This document shows, piece after piece, positions 12,578-24,910 of a stretch of DNA of 64,000 nt (the stretch's first letter is position 1; the number at the start of each line of letters is the position of its first letter). The position numbers and the translations under genes were made by a program. The notes beneath the pieces are model-generated. The model made no database searches, was not told the origin of the DNA, and saw only the letters and a program-made list of their open reading frames with translations. The stretch lies in assembly GCF_019112545.1 (NCBI RefSeq), contig NW_025064927.1:217093-281092 (forward strand), written 5' to 3'. This DNA is from Guyanagaster necrorhizus (lineage: Eukaryota; Basidiomycota; Agaricomycetes; Agaricales; Physalacriaceae).

Positions 12578-14777
12578 CGACGCCGCCTTCGTGTCTTAAG
12601 GTCAGTGTTTGTGAGACTTCAAAGGCGTGAAATCTATTTTTTTATCAACATGACTTTTGATTTCCCCTTTTTCTCGTATTCGATATTCGACTATAGCCTC
12701 TGTCGTGCATTGTAGATCTGGTTTTTGCTCCATAACAATCGTTGCATCATGTGTATCAACTATACTTCTGCTCTTCTTCGTTCAGATCCTTCGTTTTTCC
12801 TCGCACAATAGTTCTTCAGGTCTATTATTATCTCTATTCAATTACATGTATGTTTCGCTTTGACGTGAGATAAACACGGAGAATCCAGAAATTTAGGACT
12901 TCCTTATCGTAATACTCATACCTCTAAGTTTATGGAAGGAGAATAAGACGTACTGAAATTCTGTCCAAAACCAAAAGTTCGGAGAAGCCGGAAAATCAAT
13001 CACAGATCAAAGAAACAGGGACAAGGACTAGATCACAACGAACCTGAAGGCGGCTAAATTGATGTGGCGATGACTTGTCAATGACTGCATCAACTAAGTT
13101 TCAGCTCAGATTTACAAGTCGTCTTCATAGTGAGCTTGCGTCCCATTAATTCAAGATGATCCTTAAAATGCAGCGGGTTATCCGGTTACTGTCGTGCCCA
13201 ATCTCCGCTCCATCTTATCTGGTATCCAGCGATTCGGACCGCCTCTTGGGTTTTATCATCCCTCGAGACAGATATACACTCGCGAAATGATAGAGAAGGA
13301 CATTGAAATACTACAAGAGGAACTGTGTCTCTTACATGATGTGGTCGCACACCCCAAGACCATGGACATTCTGAAAGGCGTATACGCGAACAGGAACAAT
13401 GAGCATACTGAAGGGGCCTGTGAAGATGCGAGATGGATCAAGGTTGCCTGCCGTCTCAATATCCCTCAATGACACCATGGCTTAAACGAACTTATAGACT
13501 ATGAGTCTTACCCAATTCAGTCCGCCGCATATGTATCTTCCACCCTCATGCCATACTACATGGAAATTCTCGACGTACGACAAGGCCCTTTCCGGATTTA
13601 TTAGAAGCAGTTCAATACGCGACATAGGCAACAGAGATACTCAAACAGCCTGCTAAAAAAATGTCTTGCGAAAGGGCGTGGACTTTTTGCGCAAAAGGTA
13701 TTTGTTAGCGATGCCGATTATTCCATTATATTCATCACCGCAGTGTTAGGTCATTTCCCCTCTTCAAAGAAATAGACATGCCCAGATTATAAACGAAGAG
13801 GTTGATCAGACGGTAAGGAAAGCCGCATCGAATTTTTGTCAAGAACAGTTATTGTTATCATCTGGATCGAAAATTTTGAGCCATATGGCTCTTTCATTGA
13901 TGAAGGAGCACAAAACTGGTCATGTTTACTACGAGCTCATTTGAGGAGAAACACCGCAAAAGACACATGACGACTCGGCAGAGATTACTTGCCCCGGAAG
14001 TCTTGGGTCCTTCCTTTCTCCAAAGAGAACAACTGCTAGATCGATCGGTCTTCACGACGACCTTGATCAGTTGGCAATGTAAGTTGAATTTTTGTCGAGA
14101 GTAAAATTACTCGGAGATGGAACGGAAGGATTAGAAGGAGCATAGGTATTATCATTCACCGTCCTTCGGCTTTGGCAACAGAATACAACCGGTTCAAAGG
14201 AAGACCAGGTAGTGATCTATTTGTCGAATTCGCTTCACTGTGTAGAACCTGTTCCATGCTCTGGAATAGAACGATACAGCATAGTGTTACATCTCAGCAG
14301 ACTCATATGCCCAGCAAGGGGACTGTGTAGATACGGCCAGGCTAAATGGGTCAAAGTCATCGAACCAATTGCAACAGCATTGACCGGTGCTATCTAGTAT
14401 AAGTCAGATTCAGAGCTGGAAAGTATCAGGCCCTTACAGAAGGTCCGGTCAATCGTCGAGGAGAGAGCAATTGTGTAGTCTGACATCGATCACCTCTTCA
14501 CTGTTTATTATAATGACACAGCGATGATACGCATAGCATCTCTGTGACCCTCCTTACTCCGCGTCGAACATGCACCGAGGCCTGAGCGGAAGGTTTATCG
14601 GAGGATAACTTACGAGGCAATACGAGATGATGTCATACCCGTGCGAATAGTGAAGTTGATCTGTACGATTCTCACACTGAAAGTATTCGCATCCGAACTC
14701 TGAAGACAAGCATGAATAATTCTCCTCCCCTTTAAATCTGTGTAATTCCTTTTTGTTCACAACCACGACGATTATCC
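12578..14777. other. Gene-poor 2.2 kb, possible remnants
   Basis: No confident gene. A 92-residue frame at 13194-13472 (containing EKDIEILQEELCLLHDVV, coiled-coil-like) and scattered short frames near 13500-13630, 13860-14100 and 14212-14397 could be remnants or exons of an unrecognised gene. The catalytic part expected downstream of the SKN1-like fragment is not here. Confidence 0.35.
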
Positions 14778-17085
14778 ATGGCAAAGCATGGCCCAGCATC
14801 CTTTCATCTCGCGCCCATTCCTTCCAACAAAAATGATTTCAAGGAGATAGCGACACCTAAATCATCACATAGAAAAAAGTTTGACCCAAACACCCCCATT
14901 TCCAGGAAGGCCTCTGGGATTATGCCATTCACTTCGTTGCACTACTCATGCGATATCAGAATGCCTGAGATGGCTCGTGAAATCCACTTGAAATGCAGAC
15001 CACTCGATCCGCAGACTTTTCTGAACAAATTCTTTCCGGATAAATACCCCAATAGACCTAATGTAGACGTTGTCGCTTTTACGGCCATCTCAAAAATGCG
15101 TGTCGAGGTGGATATGTACGTTCCGTTGGTGTGTTGTTTCCCTACTCCACTATATTGCATATATCTATAACAAAGTCTCCAGATAAATGATCTGGCACCT
15201 TTTTGCTTGCAGCCTGTGGACACCCATGCTATTCCTGATACCGGGTCGGGTATTTTTAAGCCTGATATTTCGGCATACAAGTCTAACGAAACTGTCGAAC
15301 TGGCCACGCAGTTTTCCCGTATGGAAACCCACATCGAGGTAAAATTATCAGCCGCAGATGACGCGTTCCACGACAATAGTGTCTTTTTCGAATCCGAGTC
15401 CCTTTCAAGTCACATCATACGCAAACACACAGATGGTTTTTCAGCACCGTAGCCATCTGTTCACCGTCTTAATCTGTGCAGACGGAGCTAGATTGCATCG
15501 CTGGGACTGCTCGGGTGTTGCCGTGACCCATTCTTTCCTATTTACAAGAGTTATTTTGGCGCTTGAGCAGCTCTGATGCTGCTGCTCGCGGTTGGGACAC
15601 CTCCGTTATGGAGCCTACTGTCAACGAAGACTATAGGGCTCGTCGTGAACTGACTGGTCTTAAGCGTAACGAGACACTATACAAGTTCGCTGTTTACGAC
15701 GACAACGACCGGGATGCTGAACCCAGCTTTGTCATCGCAGGTCAGCCTTTCACACTGGGTCATGCATCTCCTACAGGTCGCGCCTTCCGTTGTTATATCG
15801 CATATGATTTGAGCAGCAACCGAGTTGTCTTTCTGAAAGATACTCGGCGAATTTTAGCTCCAGACTTCCTTGCAGAGGGAAAAATCTACGAGCGACTACA
15901 TGAAGCAGGAGTACCTCATATAGCGGAATTTTTAGTAGCTGGTGGTATTCCCGGACAGAACCATGAAACATATGCCGAATGGCACATCAATGTTCAGCAA
16001 AGGCGGCATCAGCATTATCGACTTGTGCTGGGAACTATTGGACGAGATCTTCTTCTTTTGAGTCGTCGTAGGAGATGCTTAATGCGGTCAAAGATGCAAT
16101 CATAGGTATGAATTTCGGTGTCGATATAATTGGCCTCTAGAATTGATGACTTATGGATAGCCCACGAAAAAGCTGTTATCAAGGTTCAAATTATGCACCG
16201 CGACATTAGCGTTGGTAACATACTGATTACAGAAGATTGCAACGGACACATTGGTGGTATTCTCATCGATTGGGATTTGAGCAAGTCAATCAAAGATCTC
16301 AACAAAGGACCCAGATCTATAGAGAGAACAGTTTGTCCTATCTTGCTTTCATAATCTTCTCTGTCTATACTAATGTTGTTATGCAGGGAACATGGCAGTT
16401 CATCTTCGTTCATCTATTGCTGGATAGGACCGCCGTGCATAGCGTGTCTGACGATCTGGAGTCCTTTGTACATGTGCTTACATGGGTCATTCTTCGCTTC
16501 ACACCAAGTGCCCTTACCGCTGACAAGTTGGCGTCGCTTCTTAAACAGTTGTATGAAGAAGCAGAGGATATTCTTGATGATTCCGCTGTCAGTGGAGGGT
16601 ATACTGTACGTGGGGGACAAACAAAGCGGACGACTCTTGCCACTGCACTTATGGTCCTCCAACAAATGAAATTGTTGAACAAGAATTTGGATCGTCTTCT
16701 GACGACCTTGCTTCGTGGTTTCGGGGTAAGGTATGGCTCTGAACTACATGTCAATGTCATGGTGCTAGAAAAGAATCCCCCTGCCACTCAAGCATTGTTG
16801 GGCCGTATCCAAAGCCACAAGTGGATTTTGGAAGCAGTCACTGCCGCACTGAACGATCGTTCTGCATGGCCTGCCAATGATCGATCTCGACACAACCCAG
16901 TGCTCAAGGTCGAGGCAACAGCGCTGAATAGGATGAAAAGGAAATCAGAACGGGAACGGCACAACGACTTTATTCGGCTAACGCAGAAGGTCCGCATCAT
17001 AAATGAGGAAAGGCAGGCCTTGATCAGGATGAAGCAGGTCCCGCCGGGGAAGAGGAAACAGTTGAAAAAGAATGAGACATGTTAA
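14778..17085 (+). pseudogene. FunK1-type protein kinase, decayed copy
   Basis: Its segments match the intact FunK1 gene at 33263-35387 in order: MPFTSLHY and IHLKC; APFC...VDTHAIPDT; KPDISAYK; HIEVKLSAADDA; HLFTVLICADGARLHRWD; the nucleotide-binding lobe with VVFLKDTRR; the catalytic HRDISVGN near 16198; and the metal-binding IDWDLSKS near 16266. FunK1 is a fungal-specific kinase family expanded in mushrooms. Two regions are broken relative to the intact copy. Near 15400 the frame changes between FESESLS and VTSYANTQM. Near 16050 another shift is followed by TAG where the intact gene has the Trp of SSWEM. The C-terminal exon to 17085 is open. Substrates of the family are unknown. Confidence 0.72.
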
Positions 17086-17115
17086 TGTGAAGTAGTCATA
17101 CTAAGGTTATGTATC

Positions 17116-17323
17116 TGTTGGGATAGCAATCCCGAGCGAGTACGAGAACGTACTCGAAGATACGATGCCAGTCAGCGGCAGCTGACTTGGATCGTGATCC
17201 GGACTTATTTAGTATCTCGTAGAAAGATCTCGAAGTAATACAAAATGTATTTAAGTAGAACGTCTCTCTCTCGAGAGGCCAATTCTAATCCTCTGTACAT
17301 TACTCTGCTCTCTACTTACAACA
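17116..17323 (+). mobile_element. Solo LTR with 5-bp target duplication
   Basis: A 208-bp sequence starts TGTTG and ends CAACA, a perfect terminal inverted repeat of the TG...CA LTR type. It is flanked on both sides by GTATC (17111-17115 and 17324-17328). No retroelement coding sequence adjoins it, so it is a solo LTR left by LTR-LTR recombination. Orientation cannot be fixed from the termini; the + strand assignment follows a TATTTA-like promoter motif inside. It sits just 3' of the decayed FunK1 gene. Confidence 0.8.
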
Positions 17324-17459
17324 GTATCTTATCACAAAAGATAGTCGACCGCATTTTCATCCACGATGATGTGCATAGCGAGCATATTCAGATCAACAAG
17401 TAATTAGAGCATAAATTACAGGTTTCCCCTTTCTTGTACATGGTTAATTGTGAAACGTT

Positions 17460-18758
17460 TTATCCCACTGTGACAGCAGCCCCCCTTGCCACCTGAATCC
17501 AGTAGACCAAAATCTCAATCACCGAAGGGTCCACGGGATGTTCTTCCATGACTGTCCCATCTAATGGATCCAACTCTGCCTGTATCGGCAGTGAAAGCAT
17601 GGCCTCTGAGTAGCCTGTACAATACTGAGTTAAAAATTTGTATTTAAGGATGTAGAAGCGAGGGGCTGACCTTTCGAGTCGAATCGACCGAAGCTCCAAT
17701 ACAAGTAGTTAGTTACGACGAATTCCGCGCAACGTCCAACACAAACGTCACATATCTACATAGAGCTCAGCACCGTCGTAGTTTACTCGAAGAAAGCGCA
17801 TACCAAAGCCCACAACTTATCACTGATGGTATCCAATAGCTGTGCACGAGGATCTAACGCGTCGAGGGCACCGCCTGCCACCTACTTAGGGTATCAGTCG
17901 TAAGTTGGTGGTGGAGAAATATAAACACCGCACCTGGCCGCGACAAGCAAGTGCTTCAAGGTCTTCTTTTCCCATGAACCAAGGTGGGACAAAGACGATG
18001 AAGAACTGATCGTTCTATTGGGCCGCAAGTCGCAATTAGCGAGCCACTGGAAATCAGCGACCAAAAAGTGCTCACCATACTGTATACATCCCACTTGCAG
18101 TGATGCACGGTGTGCCTGGCCGAGATATTCTGGAACTTGAGGCTCTCCGCCTGGGGACACATGGGCGGGAGATGACTGAAGAGACGAACGACCTCTGAGG
18201 TAGTCGCAAGGACATAGTTTGTCAATAGTCGATCCATGTCGTCCTCCGAGTTGATATTGTGAAGAAAATCAAGGTCGCTGTGGTCGTACTGCACGATGAT
18301 ACCGTTTGCAAGCTTGATCTTCGAAGAAGTCTCCTGAAGAACACCCTCTTCATTAACGATATGGAGGTAAGGCATGTCGCTCATGTCTGTGGAGGGAAGT
18401 CAATTTAGTCTTTCTGAGAGATATACAAGAAAGTGGACGTACATTTAGCAGTCCCTTGAAAAATAACAGCAGCGTCCACAACGTACACTTTCTTCAAAGG
18501 ACGCGTTCCCAAAGCCCTCGCGAGTGTAGGCATCTTGGGCCAAGTCGCAATGCGTCTGAGCTGCTCCACTGGGAACCTCACATGACGGCAGAATTCTGGT
18601 AGACGCGCTTTACTGAGGTAGCTTGCCACAGGATAGGCTTGAGGGACTTCAGTGCCCACGTCGGAGACATCGTCGCGAACCACTTCTGTAGCCTGAGATG
18701 AGTGCCTAGAGAGCTGGAGAGACAGAGGCATGACTGAAAGACGAAGAGGAGAGGGCAA
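17460..18758 (-). CDS. Hypothetical multi-exon protein
   Basis: I do not recognise this protein. The start at 18758 (MPSPLRLSVMPLSLQLSRHS) opens an exon with VEQLRRIATWPKMPTLARAL. Following exons read MPYLHIVNEEGVLQETSSKI, then the acidic DHSDLDFLHNINSEDDMD, then NDQFFIVFVPPWFMGKEDLE (about 18020-17960), then GGALDALDPRAQLLDTISDK near 17860-17820. The last exon runs GYSEAMLSLPIQAELDPLDG to a stop at 17460. Junctions carry plausible GT/AG signals and introns of about 50-70 nt. I estimate roughly 330-350 residues with no clear membrane segment. Clean joins and good codon sense support a real gene. It diverges from DIS3. Confidence 0.6.
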
Positions 18759-19309
18759 AGCACAGAAGGTTTCTCGCCTTGCATCTCCCTTTTATGAATG
18801 CAAGAGGGGACCCTCTTGTCTTTGTTCCGTAATATCATGGACAAAGAGGCATTCCCATTGAAGTTATGGTGACAATAACAATGAGTTGTTTCCACGGCTT
18901 TTGTCCAAGTTCACGCGTAAGGTGGTGAAATTAACAAAGTCAAAGCTCTAGTGTTAGCAAAGACCAGAGCACGCTTCAACAAAGATATTCTTTGAGCCGC
19001 AAGGGACGCTAACCAAAGATTTCGTTGGTACTTATCGCGAGCAAGTCAGAATACAAGAAAGATAATGTAGACGTCAGTAGCTCGAACTGAAAGGGCAAGA
19101 TCGACGACGAAGGCTTGAAGGTGGGCTTAGGACGTCACTTCCAAAGGAAGAAATATTTTCCCACATTGTTCTCTTTCTTCTTACCGTCACCATCTTCGTC
19201 CCTCGTCTCTGTCCACGACGTCCTGGGCGTTCTGCAGTATATCCATCTGCTGAATTTATCGATATACACCAGAAATAGTGCAGTCAAAATTTGAACTTCT
19301 GAATGCTGA
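18759..19309. other. Divergent promoter region of the hypothetical gene and DIS3
   Basis: A shared upstream region of about 550 bases with no coding sequence that I can support. No strong TATA box was found. Confidence 0.4.
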
Positions 19310-22300
19310 ATGACCATGGTCGATATAACGATCAGAAAGAGGCCGCGAGCAGAAGCCGTTATCACTCAAAGGAAATTTTTCAAAAAGACCGCTAGAGGGA
19401 AGATAATCAAAGGTACGCACAAGTTCCTACATCGTACTTCGTCTTACTCAATCATTCCCAGTCCTCCGGGAACGATACCTTCGGGACGACGTCAGCTGCG
19501 GCGTTCTGTCATGCACTGAATGCTCTGGGGAGGCAGTGTTGTCGCTGGATGCCCATCTGCAGCATAAACTATTTCCTTCTGGCCATTTCATTCTTCCGGA
19601 CACGAATGTATTCCTGTCACAGGTACCTATTCTGTATTACGCGTTACTTGAAATCTTGACCAGGTTTCCAGATGGACCTTGTCGAATCTGAAATGTTCAC
19701 CACGCCAATGGTTCTACTGCAGACCGTGATTGAAGAAGTCCGACACAGATCACTCCCTCTGTATAACCGACTGAAGGCCTTGATAAAAACGGAGGGCAAG
19801 CGGATATGGGTATTTTACAACGAATACAGGATGTGCGTTACCCTTATCTACCTTTCTATTCTCGTAAGAACTGACGCAGAGAAGGGAAACCGCTATAGTG
19901 CGTGGAGAGGGAGAGACGCCCAATGACCGGAATGATCGAGGTGAGCGAGCGCCGGTGTTGATTAGATAGCACTTTCTTACATATCTAAGGTATCAGGAAG
20001 GCAACGGCCTGGTACAGCACACATATATCCTCAACACATCGTCAGAATCGCCCTGCAGTCATCCTTTTAACCGAAGATGCAGCTAATCGGCGAAAGGCTG
20101 AGGCAGAGGGCATAACAACAATATCACTTCGACGTTACGTCGAAGGCATGATAAACGCTACACAGCTCCTTGACTTGTTAGCTGCGGCAGGCTCAGACGA
20201 GATTGAGCCTACTAAGGCAGTGGAAGGGCGACAGGCTCTATATCCTGATGTTCGTTGTCCTTTTTCCGGTTTCATCAATAGCCAATTTTGCCCTACAGTA
20301 TCTTCCTACATCTACACTACTGGCCGGCGTCAAAGCGGGTGATCTGCATCAAGGACACTTCAATGCTGATCAGTACAATTATCTTGAAGTACTACATTTG
20401 TTGACATACAAACCAGCAGTCTAATACTATCTGTAGGGCAGTGTCTCGGTGCAGACGTTCTCAAAACCCATTTTGCTTGTAGGCCGGGAGCACATGAATA
20501 GAGCCGTTCAAGGTGACGTCGTTGCGGTAGAGGTCTTCGACGAAACAGAATGGATGGCACCTGCGGATGAAGTAGTTGACCAAGATGCGACGCTTAAAAA
20601 TGACGATGCGGATGACTCTGGTGAAGAAGAGGAAGCCGTCGTCGATGCAGAATCTAAAGCGGTGTCGACGAGTCCATCGTCTAACAAACAACCGACGGGA
20701 AGGATAGTGGGCGTGATCAAACGGAACTGGCGAGCGTACGTCTTTCTAAAGTGTTCTCCGCGCGCCACCTAACGACAACCGCAGATACGTGTGCCACATT
20801 GATAGCACTTCTCTCACTTCGTCCAACTCGACGTCTCTTTCGTTACAGACCGTTTTTGCAACTCCAGTGTCCCGTCTGTTGCCTCGTATCCGACTACGGA
20901 CACGTCAAGCTCCAACCCTGATAGGTCAGAAAATATTGGTTACTATCGACCGCTGGGGCAACACCTCGCGCTACCCTGAAGGCCACTTTGTCCGGGCCCT
21001 GGGCAAGGTAGAGAGCAAGGAAGCAGAACAAGAGAGTTTGTTACTGGAGTTTGAAGTCCCTTATCGGCCATTTGGGAAGGCTATCTTGGACTGTCTGCCG
21101 CCTGAGGGTGATAATTGGGTGGTTCCGCCCAAGGCGGATGGAAATTTAGCATGGAGAGATAGAGAGGATTTGAGAAATCTGTTGATTTGTAGTATAGATC
21201 CGCCTGGTACGTTTCATCTACACCTCTTATGTGGCGTCAAGCTCATTAGTCGATATAAAGGGTGTCAAGATATCGATGACGCCCTTCATGCCAGAGCGCT
21301 ACCTAACGGTAACATTGAGGCCGGTGTCCGTAAGTCATTTTACACCTGCGTTGGTGCGCACGTACTAACTTTGAGGAAAGATATTGCGGATGTATCGTAC
21401 TTTGTGCACCCAGATACTCCAATGGATAGCGAAGCTGCGTCGAGAGGGACAACCGTTTATCTAGTCGATAAGCGGATCGACATGTTGCCAGCACTGCTTG
21501 GCACTAATCTGTGTTCTTTGCGTCCACATGTCGAACGACTAGCATTTTCTGCTATCTGGGTGCGTCCCTCCAGATATTCCGTCCCGTCATAAAATCTGAC
21601 ATCTAGGCAAATCAGGAACTGACACCAGACGCCGACATCGTCAACGTTCGGTTTACCAAATCTGTTATTGCGTCCAAAGCTGCCTTTACCTACGAAGAGG
21701 CTCAGATTCGCAAGGATGATCCGTACGTTATATCTGTCAAAAAGAGTATTTCGCTTGGTAACGACTTGTTACTTCTAGTAATCTGCGTGATCCTCTGACA
21801 GCAAGTATACGTCTACTCAACTCGTTGGCACTGAAACTGAAAGCCAAGCGAATGGCCGCGGGTGCACTTAATCTCGCTTCGCCAGAAGTTAAAATACACC
21901 TCGACAGCTCTGAGTCATCGGATCCGATTGACGTGGAGCAGAAGGAGATGCGAGAGACTAACAGCCTTGTCGAAGAGTTTATGTTGCTCGCCAATGTTAG
22001 CGTCGCAAGGAAGATTCAGGAGAGTTTCCCTGCAACTGCGGTTCTGAGGTGCGCCCTCTTCCTCAGCGAATTCGACGTCGAAAGTGACATTACATTGGTA
22101 GACGGCACTTGCCTCCACCAAAAACTAATTTTGAGAAACTCCAAGACATCTTGAAGAAGCGCAAGGGAATGGTCCTGGATATATCGAGCTCCGGTTCGTT
22201 GGCTGCTTCCTTGGATCGATGTATCGTATGTCATCTTCAGTTATGTATTATTGAACGGACATTCAAACTCCCCCTAGGATGCAAGCCAGCCGACATTTAA

Positions 22301-23022
22301 TACGCTGGTGCGGATCATGGCTACGCGATGTATGCTTTCTGCAGAATATTTCTGTTCCGGAAGTGTCGGGCGTGATACCTTCGGGCATTATGGCCTTGCT
22401 AGTGAAATTTACACTCACTTCACCAGTCCTATCAGAAGATATGCTGGTGCGTACTTTTCGGCCATTTTTTGTTTACCGCATTTAACTTTTTGTCAGATGT
22501 ACTGGCCCACCGGCAATTAGCCGCAGCTATCGGATATTCGCCATTGCATGCATCGCTACATTCCAAGCACCATGTCGAGCGTGTCCTAGATGTTGCCAAC
22601 CGGCGTCATAGGATGGCTCAAATGGCAGGACGCGCCAGCGTGGAGTTTTATGTAGGGCTAGCTTTGAAAGGAAGGGGTGAAAAGCAGGGGGTCAAAGAAG
22701 AAGCATTTGTCATAAGGACATTCAGGAACGGTGTTGGCGTCTTCGTATCCAAGTATGGCTCCTTTTCTCTTCATTGAAATAACGATATTAATCTTGCTTC
22801 AGGCTTGGTATCGAGGGCCTAGTTATGTTCAAGCGAGACACTCAATTTGACCCTGACAATTATACGATAACGGTGCCTTCCTCGACGAAGGGTTTGGGAG
22901 ATGTCATGATATCGGTGTTTGATAAAGTTGTGGTAAATATCGAGGTGGAAAAGGATAGGAATACTCAGCGGGGTAAGGTCAAGATGTCTTTGATCGAGCC
23001 AGTCGATTCCAGAGCCTTGTAA
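19310..23022 (+). CDS. DIS3: DIS3/RRP44, catalytic exosome exonuclease/endonuclease
   Basis: The domain order of DIS3 is clear. An N-terminal PIN region contains [12 protein letters not shown] and [20 protein letters not shown]. Next come cold-shock/OB segments with [15 protein letters not shown] and [16 protein letters not shown]. The RNB nuclease domain has the metal-binding [16 protein letters not shown] motif near 21190-21290 and [19 protein letters not shown] segment ending [20 protein letters not shown] follows, and a C-terminal S1-like part ends in [11 protein letters not shown]. The protein is the processive 3'-5' and endonucleolytic subunit of the RNA exosome and acts in the nucleus and nucleolus on rRNA, snoRNA and mRNA. 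About a dozen short introns interrupt it. I followed the one near 22050-22090, which joins AVLR to RHLPPP in phase. No break was found. Confidence 0.93.
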
Positions 23023-23401
23023 TCTATCCCTTGTAAGCAATGTCAGTCTTGAACCAATTAAATGGCCATAGACGTGTATTGGATGACCCATTACACAGGA
23101 TTTATACATAACGAAGAGGTAGGTAACTGGGTAAAAGAAGATAATCAAATCCTACATCGGTATCTCGGGCAATCTGGCCTACTGTCAAGTAATCTATCCA
23201 GCTCGCGCTTCCCCTGCTCCAAAGACTCATGAACGGTGCTTGACCAAACCCAGCGCCACTTCTCCACGATCCTATCCCCATTTCAGGTAACTTTCTCTCG
23301 ACATCAGCATCATCGCTGCCACTGCAATCGAAATTGTCGTAATGCAGAGAAAGCCATCTGGAGTTTTCCAGAGACCGACGAGCAATCTCTTCAGCGAATG
23401 G
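23023..23401. other. Convergent 3' region, no separate gene
   Basis: This lies between the DIS3 stop and the end of the reverse-strand monooxygenase remnant. The last exon of the latter may extend into it. Confidence 0.35.
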
Positions 23402-24910
23402 TCACCTCATGTTATCGTGCACTTCAAGGGCCACGATGGCCTGTCGCTTTCGTGGTGAAAGGATGACTGAGAAATTCAGCAAGGACCTATGTGTCCTGTG
23501 TGCAACGTGAATAAGTACCGAACTCAAAGGAACGAAAACTAGACTAGCCTCAATGGCTAACCCGGCGCCTGCTCCTTGGTGTGGATCCGTCGCGTGACAC
23601 TGCAAGGAGAAGTAGATACCGAGCGCTGGCGGAAATAATATACAGCATCACCCAAGAGAACGATGCGGTTGTTGGCGTACGTATGTGGGGGTTTGACGGC
23701 ATAACTAGCCTATTTCGTTGGTCTTTCAACACACTTCGAAAGAGAAGATGGTGAGGATCTGATAGAATGAGCAATAATCGATTTACTTTTGACCAGCCCC
23801 TTGCTTCGGGTTGCCAGTCATCAAAAGATGTTTCATCGAGCCGGCTAGCCTCGTCGACTTGTAATGTACACAGACCCTCGTACACGGTGCCCTCAGGTTC
23901 TGTCCACGTATGGAACACAACTAAATTAATCATTTCACCCACATCTTCCTGCGACACCGGATACACTATAATACTCTGTTTGCCATGGATTCAGATTAGC
24001 GTCGGAACGAGGCCGAATACGCACGATAGCCTTGCCGATATATTAATCAGAAAAGCACGCACGTCAATAACCTGACGACCATGTGTACGAGCCAGAGACC
24101 CTGCCAGAGTTGGGTGAGGAGGAATACGTAGCTCCCGAGTATCAGCATCCTCCTGGAGTCGAGCTAACAGTGCTAGGTCCCTGTACGCGATTGATCCTGT
24201 CCAAATGGGTTCGATAAAAGTCAAAATCTCCTCGGCAGCATCTGGTCGTCCACTGCGCAACGTGATCTGGGCTTCATCTTGCATGAACTGTGCGCGAACT
24301 TACCAAATCGCGTGTGCCCCATCACGGAATGTAAGCTGTATTTCGCCAGATGATAGCCGGGAATACGATTGAAGACGTTTGGAAAAATGGACAGGACATG
24401 AGGAAGGTACATAATAGCTTGCTGAAGTCGGCCTCGATGAAATGTCATGATTTGACCTGTTCTGATATCAACACGATGAAACGGCTGTCGATGTATGGTT
24501 AATCGCACCTTTACTATACATCTTGCAAAAGTCAGATCCAGTTGGTTGATCGCTCTTCCGAAACGCGAGTGAGTGCGCTAGAGCAAGCTAATCTTTAATG
24601 ACGCGCCAGGTTGATAGGCAGTCATCATTAACTAATATCAGTAGTCGATGACGATGTCGCGATTTTCGTCAAGTGGTCGCCGCCAAGTGTAGTCAAGACA
24701 TTCCATGCCCTGGACCAAAATCCGATCCCAGCACCAAACGATGAGAAACCAGAAGTAGCTTCATACACCTCTACCGCGATATTTGAGTGTTTAGACGCCG
24801 CGATGGAGAATGCCAATACCACCACCGCTGAAATAACATATTAGCCGAAAGCCATGTCTCGGATAAGCCCACGCATACGATATGGCGACTTTGAGCTTGA
24901 CACCAGACAT
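23402..24910 (-). pseudogene. FAD-dependent monooxygenase (salicylate hydroxylase-like), probably damaged
   Basis: Read right to left, class A flavin monooxygenase blocks appear in order: MSGVKLKVAI and SGGGIG (FAD motif), LAFSIAAS, VEVYEATSGFSSFGAGIGFW, FRKSDQPTGSDFCKM, IMTFHRGRLQQAI, EPIWTGSIAYRDL, KQSIIVYPVSQ with INLVVFHTW, IVLLGDA, and DPHQGAGAGLAIEASLVF. The family hydroxylates aromatic rings with NAD(P)H and O2. The blocks do not stay in one frame. In the dinucleotide motif, GGGIG runs straight into LAFSIA out of frame, as if about 11 bases were lost, and no intron explains it. Other frame changes near 24500 and 23990 could be introns or breaks. Family assignment is firm; functionality is doubtful. 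Confidence 0.68.
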
